Source: CAYQQK01 sp964420065 (GTDB taxonomy: Bacteria > Bacillota > Dethiobacteria > DTU022). Taken from it: DNA of 9,190 nt. Below are positions 5,981-9,190 of this stretch, one piece after another. The notes beneath the pieces were generated by a model that saw only the letters and a list, made by a program, of their open reading frames with translations, was not told the DNA's origin and did not search any database. A program made the translations under genes and the position numbers. The DNA lies in the NCBI GenBank assembly GCA_964420065.1, contig CAYQQK010000032.1:1-9190 (forward strand), given 5' to 3'. Within the stretch, counting starts at the first letter, position 1; each line of letters starts with the position of its first letter.

Positions 5981-5990
5981 TGGGTTCAGT
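5966..5990. promoter_or_regulatory. Inverted-repeat operator ACTGAAC-N11-GTTCAGT at the aldolase promoter
   Basis: Perfect 7-bp arms (5966-5972 and 5984-5990) flank an 11-bp spacer that contains the whole -35 hexamer (5975-5980). A further half-site ACTGAA lies at 6012-6017. Repression by steric block of RNA polymerase is the simplest reading. Confidence 0.65.
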
Positions 5991-6031
5991 TTCACCATTG
6001 CCATGGGCGGAACTGAATCAAACCCGATCCG

Positions 6032-6823
6032 TCAAAGCTGCTTCAACAGGTTGTAAATATTGATTGCCGTTTCGTAACGATTATTACCGCTGAGATCGAT
6101 CAATTTATCATTTCCGCTGATCCCCGCCGGGCCGCCGCCAGCGATGTAGAGCTCCTTTACTTTGATCTGTTTTAAAAAATCGCGCAGGATAATTGGGGCC
6201 TCCAGACGCCGGGCCAGCGGTTCCACTGCCGGAAAATCGGCGTAGCCATTGATGACGATCGCTCGTTCCAACATTGTTTCCTCCTCTCCCTCCTCCCCTG
6301 TTGTAGCACCACTATTTTTTAAATGCCACCCAACCCGGGAAACAAACCCCGTCCACCCATCCGGTCGTCCCAGCAATACCCGAGGGCAGGGGTGTTGGGG
6401 ATTCCAGTCGTAGTGGCGTTTCAAACATTGCGGATAGGCGAGCAAGGACACAATTTCCCGGATCAGTTTTGCTGCCAGCCAGGCTGCATTTTCCTCGGCC
6501 CGTGCTCGATCGCCGTCCCGGTTCTCACAGATCTCGATCGCAATACTGACACGGTTCCCGGTTCCGTTTGCTCCATCGCTGGCATGCCAGGCATTTTCAT
6601 CAAGGGGTATCTGTTGAATAATCACCTGATCATCGACGGTAAAATGCCACCCGGCCAGAAAATCCGGATCCGGATTGGTCCGCACCCAATGCGAATGGTT
6701 GCGGGCATTGGCGGAAATGCGGTCATTTCCGGTGTCATGGATGGTGAGATAAAGTGGAACCATGGGGTAAGCCGGGCGGTTGCGCCGACCCGCAGGGATA
6801 AACTCTTCAATGATTGGAACCAT
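6032..6823 (-). CDS. N-acetylmuramoyl-L-alanine amidase with one cell-wall-binding repeat 2 domain
   Basis: A 263-residue protein. Residues about 20-155 form an Amidase_2 (T7-lysozyme/XlyA-CwlA-like) domain that cleaves the MurNAc-L-Ala bond of peptidoglycan. Zinc ligands appear as His29 ('LTIHDTGN'), His137 ('KRHYDWN') and Cys146 ('QHPCP'); 'GWHFTVDD' (58-65) and 'HASDGANGTGN' (80-90) are typical. A Gly/Glu-rich linker (about 171-183) leads to residues 184-263, a single cell-wall-binding repeat 2 (CWB2) unit with 'AIVINGYADFP', 'APIILRD', 'ELYIAGGGPAGIS' and 'LSGNNRYETAINI'. This unit usually occurs as three tandem repeats, so one is unusual. No signal peptide is visible, as in phage endolysins and some spore-stage amidases. 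Start ATG 6823 has GGGGAGG about 10 nt upstream. See the internal start at 6272-6285. Confidence 0.9.
   Translation of the reverse strand: MVPIIEEFIPAGRRNRPAYPMVPLYLTIHDTGNDRISANARNHSHWVRTNPDPDFLAGWHFTVDDQVIIQQIPLDENAWHASDGANGTGNRVSIAIEICENRDGDRARAEENAAWLAAKLIREIVSLLAYPQCLKRHYDWNPQHPCPRVLLGRPDGWTGFVSRVGWHLKNSGATTGEEGEEETMLERAIVINGYADFPAVEPLARRLEAPIILRDFLKQIKVKELYIAGGGPAGISGNDKLIDLSGNNRYETAINIYNLLKQL
6272..6285 (-). promoter_or_regulatory. Perfect internal Shine-Dalgarno and ATG within the amidase gene
   Basis: AGGAGG (6285-6280), a 5-nt spacer AAACA and ATG (6274-6272, codon 184) lie in frame, exactly at the border between amidase and CWB2 domain. Further GGGGAGGAGGGAG repeats lie just upstream. 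Initiation here would yield an 80-residue free wall-binding domain. Confidence 0.55.
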
Positions 6824-6842
6824 GATCGTCCTACCTCCCCCG

Positions 6843-6863
6843 GGCCGGTTTCTGGCCCCGGCC
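6843..6863 (-). other. GC-rich leader hairpin next to the amidase ribosome binding site
   Basis: CCGGCC (6858-6863) can pair with GGCCGG (6843-6848) across a 9-nt loop. In the minus-strand transcript it ends 2 nt before the GGGGAGG (6840-6834) of the amidase gene. It has no T-run, so it is not a terminator. A TATCAT at 6886-6881 could be the -10, but no good -35 fits. An mRNA stabiliser or translation control element is possible. Confidence 0.3.
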
Positions 6864-6992
6864 GGCCACCGTTACGCCCGATGATACACTTTTGATAGAT
6901 CTTTATGTCCCAGTATATGTGGCTCGATGGGAAATGGAACCGTAATGCAACCGGCGTACACCATCTTCTATAAACTGCCAGGGAAAAACCTG

Positions 6993-7021
6993 TTTCCAAT
7001 CCGGCCGGGTTGACGTATAAT
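6993..7021 (+). promoter_or_regulatory. Sigma-A promoter of the polymerase-YolD operon
   Basis: TTTCCA (6993-6998, 4 of 6) and a perfect TATAAT (7016-7021) are 17 bp apart. The start would lie near 7028, directly in front of the LexA box. Confidence 0.7.
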
Positions 7022-7029
7022 AGGGGGCA

Positions 7030-7043
7030 CGAACATATGTTCG
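7030..7043. promoter_or_regulatory. LexA (DinR) SOS box
   Basis: CGAACATATGTTCG is a perfect 14-bp palindrome matching the Gram-positive SOS consensus CGAAC-N4-GTTCG. It sits about +3 to +16 from the predicted start and 22 bp before the GTG start of the Y-family polymerase, an ideal repressor position. The DNA-damage role of the gene agrees. Confidence 0.95.
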
Positions 7044-7064
7044 CCAGAAAGGAGCAAACCGATC

Positions 7065-8324
7065 GTGCCCGGGATGATACCCGTTGGTTTAGAACCCAGG
7101 TTGATATTTTTGGCCGATATGGAATCTTTTTATGCCGGCGTCGAAGTAGCCCGCAATCCCACTCTCCGTGGGAAGCCGGTGATCGTCTGCGGAGACCCCG
7201 AACTACGTCACGGTATTACCCTGGCCGCCACCCGGGAGGCCAAGGTTTGCGGAATCAAGGCCGGTTTGCCGGTCTGGGAATGCCGCCGGCTCTGCCCCGA
7301 GGCCGTTTTTGTCAAACCGAATATGGCCCTTTACCTCGAAACTTCCCTGCACATCACCCGTATTTTCGAGGGCTACACCGACCGGATCTTCCCCTACTCA
7401 ATTGATGAGCATTTTCTGGATCTGGGCAGATGCAGCCGGCTCTGCGGCCCGGCTGAAAAAGCAGCTCGTGACATGATCGGGCACGTGCAACGTGAAACGG
7501 GAATTCGCTGTCGCATCGGTATCGGAGAGAACATGCTCCAGGCCAAAATGGCTTGCGATTGTTTTGCCAAAAAGAACGAAAACGGCATCTTCAAGCTGAC
7601 ATGCAAAACATATGCCGGCCATGTCTGGCCGTTGCCGGTGCGCAGCCTTTTTGGGGTGGGCCTGCGCCTCGAGCAGCGTTTGAACCGTATGGCCGTACGC
7701 ACCATCGGTCACCTGGCTGTTTTCCCCCGGGAAGCTCTGGTACGGCGTTGGGGGATCAATGGGGAAATCCTCTGGCTGAATGCACACGGAATCGATCATG
7801 CCGCCGTGGTACCGGACACCGTAGAGCAAAAAGGGGTGGCTCATACCATGACCCTGCCCCGGGACTACGGCAGCCGGGAAGAAATCCGGGTGGTATTGCT
7901 GGAAATAACGGAAGAGGTGTGCCGGCGGGTGCGTGCCCTGGGACGCATGGGCACAGTGATATACATTTACTGCCGGGGCGCCGACTACCGGAACCCGACC
8001 GGCTTTGCCCGGCAGCGGCGCTTGCCCGCCCCTACCGCATCGGCAATGGAAATTTTCCCCCATGTGCTGAGCCTTTTCAAGGCCCATTGGGACTGTCTTC
8101 CACTACGCCGTGTTGGAATAGGCCTGTCCGGTCTGGTTCCGGCAGGGGAAATTCAACTCTCGCTTCTTGGGAATGACCGCCGCAACCGGGAGCGCACCCT
8201 GGCCGGGGTCATGGACAGGGTGCGGGAGCGTTTTGGCGCCGCCGCTCTTTTTCGGGCCGTTTCTTTAAGCCCGGGAGCACAATTTTTTCAACGGGTAAAC
8301 CTGATTGGGGGACATCGCGCATGA
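7065..8324 (+). CDS. SOS-inducible Y-family DNA polymerase, UvrX/YqjW type
   Basis: A 419-residue translesion polymerase of the DinB/UmuC family, closest in pattern to Bacillus UvrX and YqjW. It copies past damaged bases at the cost of mutations. Catalytic residues are present: Asp18 in 'LADMESFYAGVE' (Tyr23 as likely steric gate) and Asp114-Glu115 in 'PYSIDEHFLDL'. Other landmarks are 'GDPELRHGITLAATREAK' in the fingers, 'GIGENMLQAKMACDCFAKKNENGIF' in the palm region, 'LFGVGLRLEQRLNRM' with helix-hairpin-helix character, 'RRWGINGEILW' and 'MTLPRDY' in the little-finger region. 'QLSLL' (364-368) resembles a beta-clamp-binding motif. The start is GTG 7065: AAAGGAG (7048-7054) lies 10 nt upstream, while the next ATG (7074) would be 19 nt away. 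It is transcribed with the YolD-like gene, which overlaps its stop, and is controlled by the LexA box upstream. Confidence 0.95.
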   Translation: MPGMIPVGLEPRLIFLADMESFYAGVEVARNPTLRGKPVIVCGDPELRHGITLAATREAKVCGIKAGLPVWECRRLCPEAVFVKPNMALYLETSLHITRIFEGYTDRIFPYSIDEHFLDLGRCSRLCGPAEKAARDMIGHVQRETGIRCRIGIGENMLQAKMACDCFAKKNENGIFKLTCKTYAGHVWPLPVRSLFGVGLRLEQRLNRMAVRTIGHLAVFPREALVRRWGINGEILWLNAHGIDHAAVVPDTVEQKGVAHTMTLPRDYGSREEIRVVLLEITEEVCRRVRALGRMGTVIYIYCRGADYRNPTGFARQRRLPAPTASAMEIFPHVLSLFKAHWDCLPLRRVGIGLSGLVPAGEIQLSLLGNDRRNRERTLAGVMDRVRERFGAAALFRAVSLSPGAQFFQRVNLIGGHRA

Positions 8325-8659
8325 GTAAAAAATACGCCAACCAGTTTCTATGCAGCCAGATGATCTTGCCGGAACACCGCGCAGCACTGGGCCGGCACCG
8401 GCAGGAGCAAGCCAAACAACACTATCACCCTCTTTTTGACCAGCAGCAATGGGAACAGTTCCAGGCGCTGCTGGAGCGATCTTATTTTGAAGGTGTCCGG
8501 GTACGGGTGACTACCCTTGAGGGTAACGGTTACCGCACGGTAACCGGGGTGGTGCAAAAAATGTTCCCTGACTCAGGAATGATCGAATTAACCGGAGTCA
8601 AAGGCCGGCAACGGGTGGTGCTGCGACGCGTAGTAGCAATGGCAGGCGAAAGTGATTGA
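8321..8659 (+). CDS. YolD-like protein
   Basis: A 112-residue protein with the YolD pattern: 'MILPEHRAALGRHRQ' near the N-terminus, then a conserved block 'YFEGVRVRVTTLEGNGYRTVTGVVQKM' and 'GMIELTGVKGRQRVVLRRVVAM', probably a small beta-barrel. YolD proteins regularly accompany UvrX-type polymerases and have been proposed as UmuD-like or accessory factors; their mechanism is not settled. Its ATG shares an ATGA overlap (8321-8324) with the polymerase stop, implying translational coupling, with GGGGGA (8306-8311) as ribosome binding site. It is thus part of the same LexA-controlled transcript. No clear terminator follows; the convergent DUF4870 gene ends only 19 bp away. Confidence 0.88.
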   Translation: MSKKYANQFLCSQMILPEHRAALGRHRQEQAKQHYHPLFDQQQWEQFQALLERSYFEGVRVRVTTLEGNGYRTVTGVVQKMFPDSGMIELTGVKGRQRVVLRRVVAMAGESD

Positions 8660-8678
8660 AAAAAAGATGCTGCTCCTT

Positions 8679-9038
8679 TTACTTGATGAATTGGATCGTC
8701 AGCGGGTAACGATACGGTTCTCCATTATTGGCCCGGATCGAAGCGATGACCACCAGCACCGGGTTCAGAATTGCCAGGGCGATCAGCAACGGAATACCGA
8801 TCAGTACGAAAGCAAGGACGCCGGAAGCGATGAGATAGACGGTGATCGATATCTGAAAGTTCAGGGACTCCCGACCCTGGTCGTTCACAAAAGGATGCTC
8901 CTCCCTTTTGATCAGCCATATGACCAGGGGCCCGATAATATTGCCGAAGGGAACACCCACGTACATGGAGAGGGCGGTCAGATGACAGAGCATACCCCAA
9001 AGGCGGGCCTCCCTCTCTTCCTTTCCGGTTTGACCCAT
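8679..9038 (-). CDS. DUF4870 (Tic20-like) small membrane protein
   Basis: A 119-residue integral membrane protein. The opening 'EARLWGMLCHLTALSMYVGVPFGNIIGPLVIWLIKREE' (about 10-47), then 'HPFVNDQGRESLNFQIS' (48-64), is the DUF4870 signature, and the closing 'ANNGEPYRYPLTIQFIK' (103-119) is also typical. Hydrophobic segments lie at about 15-42, 61-81 and 82-100, so three or four membrane passes are likely. The function is unknown; the fold is related to the Tic20/HOTT group. ATG 9038 is chosen because AGGAG (9051-9047) lies 8 nt upstream and overlaps the alternative in-frame GTG at 9047. The gene is convergent with the SOS operon, so a functional link to it is not implied. Confidence 0.9.
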   Translation of the reverse strand: MGQTGKEEREARLWGMLCHLTALSMYVGVPFGNIIGPLVIWLIKREEHPFVNDQGRESLNFQISITVYLIASGVLAFVLIGIPLLIALAILNPVLVVIASIRANNGEPYRYPLTIQFIK

Positions 9039-9096
9039 TTTGATCACTCCTGACGCATTATCACTGCTGCAGGTTTTTTTATCCCCTGCTTAGATC

Positions 9097-9190
9097 CTAT
9101 CTGTTACAGCCATAGGCGTCAACTTCGTCCAAAATGAAGCCATTTGCGTTGTAGGCCAAGATCAATAGGAAATTATCAACTTCAAGCATT
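9097..9190 (-). CDS. Possible 3' end of a minus-strand gene, perhaps a transposase remnant
   Basis: An open frame enters from the right edge and ends at TAG (9099-9097), giving about 30 codons. 'NFLLILAYNANGFILDEV' faintly resembles the C-terminal 'LxLxLAYNLGNFL' region of IS1380-type transposases. The sample is too short to be sure it is coding. Confidence 0.25.
   Translation of the reverse strand, partial: MLEVDNFLLILAYNANGFILDEVDAYGCNR

Noticed and set aside
6323..6895. Plus-strand open frame of 190 codons opposite the amidase
   Set aside because: It lies antisense to conserved amidase motifs, is Pro/Gly-rich without domain pattern, and has no good ribosome binding site.
7398..8087. Long minus-strand open frame of 229 codons inside the polymerase gene
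   Set aside because: It is fully antisense to a motif-rich polymerase, has no recognisable domain and arises from codon bias in a GC-richer gene.
8660..8681. Bidirectional terminator between YolD-like and DUF4870 genes
   Set aside because: Only an AAAAG/CTTTT pairing is possible; no G+C stem.
40..9150. 13-bp inverted match between 40-52 and 9138-9150 as ends of one large mobile element
   Set aside because: A chance 13-bp match is expected roughly once in about 9 kb, similarity does not extend, and the genes between are ordinary chromosomal ones. It is kept only as a weak note under the right-edge finding.
1..9190. CRISPR array, tRNA, rRNA or known riboswitch
   Set aside because: No regularly spaced repeats, tRNA-like cloverleaf, rRNA stretch or riboswitch core was recognised on either strand by eye.

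Overview
The window looks like the chromosome of a low-to-mid-GC Gram-positive anaerobe, probably a Clostridia/Peptococcaceae-type Firmicute. This is inferred from gene content and signals, not from any search. The supporting signs are strong AGGAGG-type ribosome binding sites, consensus sigma-A promoters, a Bacillus-type LexA (DinR) box, a YolD-family protein, a cell-wall-binding-repeat-2 domain, a DUF4870 membrane protein and a NifV-type homocitrate synthase.

Layout. (1) 52-327, minus: the 5' third of a polar amino acid ABC-transporter binding lipoprotein, broken by a sequence junction near position 56. (2) 676-1044, plus: a small zinc-knuckle plus helical-domain protein with an extended -10 promoter and a strong terminator. 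(3) 1119-1809, minus: a two-gene operon, a short Gly/Arg-rich DUF5320-like protein followed by a MOSC-domain protein. It is read from a near-consensus promoter flanked by two 18-bp direct repeats 41 bp apart and by an inverted repeat at the transcription start. (4) 2253-3416, plus: a complete, solitary nifV-like homocitrate synthase. (5) 3544-5930, minus: a class II aldolase/adducin enzyme, then an AMP-forming acyl-CoA synthetase. Each has its own sigma-A promoter, and each promoter overlaps a different palindrome at the -35, so both look operator-controlled. (6) 6032-6823, minus: a zinc-dependent N-acetylmuramoyl-L-alanine amidase with a single cell-wall-binding-repeat-2 unit. The linker between its domains contains a perfect Shine-Dalgarno sequence and ATG. 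(7) 7065-8659, plus: a Y-family DNA polymerase of the UvrX/YqjW type overlapping a YolD-like gene by 4 bp, with a perfect LexA box just downstream of its -10. (8) 8679-9038, minus: a small DUF4870 membrane protein. (9) The right edge may hold the last codons of a minus-strand gene, possibly a transposase remnant.

How the genes work together. Regions 3 and 4 are divergent and share a 443-bp intergenic region. Both have links to molybdenum or FeMo-cofactor metabolism (MOSC; DUF5320, often near NifX/NifB-family genes; homocitrate), so a metal-cofactor theme is plausible but unproven. Region 5 suggests an inducible carbon-use pair. Region 7 is a classic SOS mutagenesis cassette. I did not find a convincing wholly new defence or mobile system. 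The most distinctive signals are regulatory: four well-formed operator-like repeats at predicted promoters, and the internal start in the amidase.
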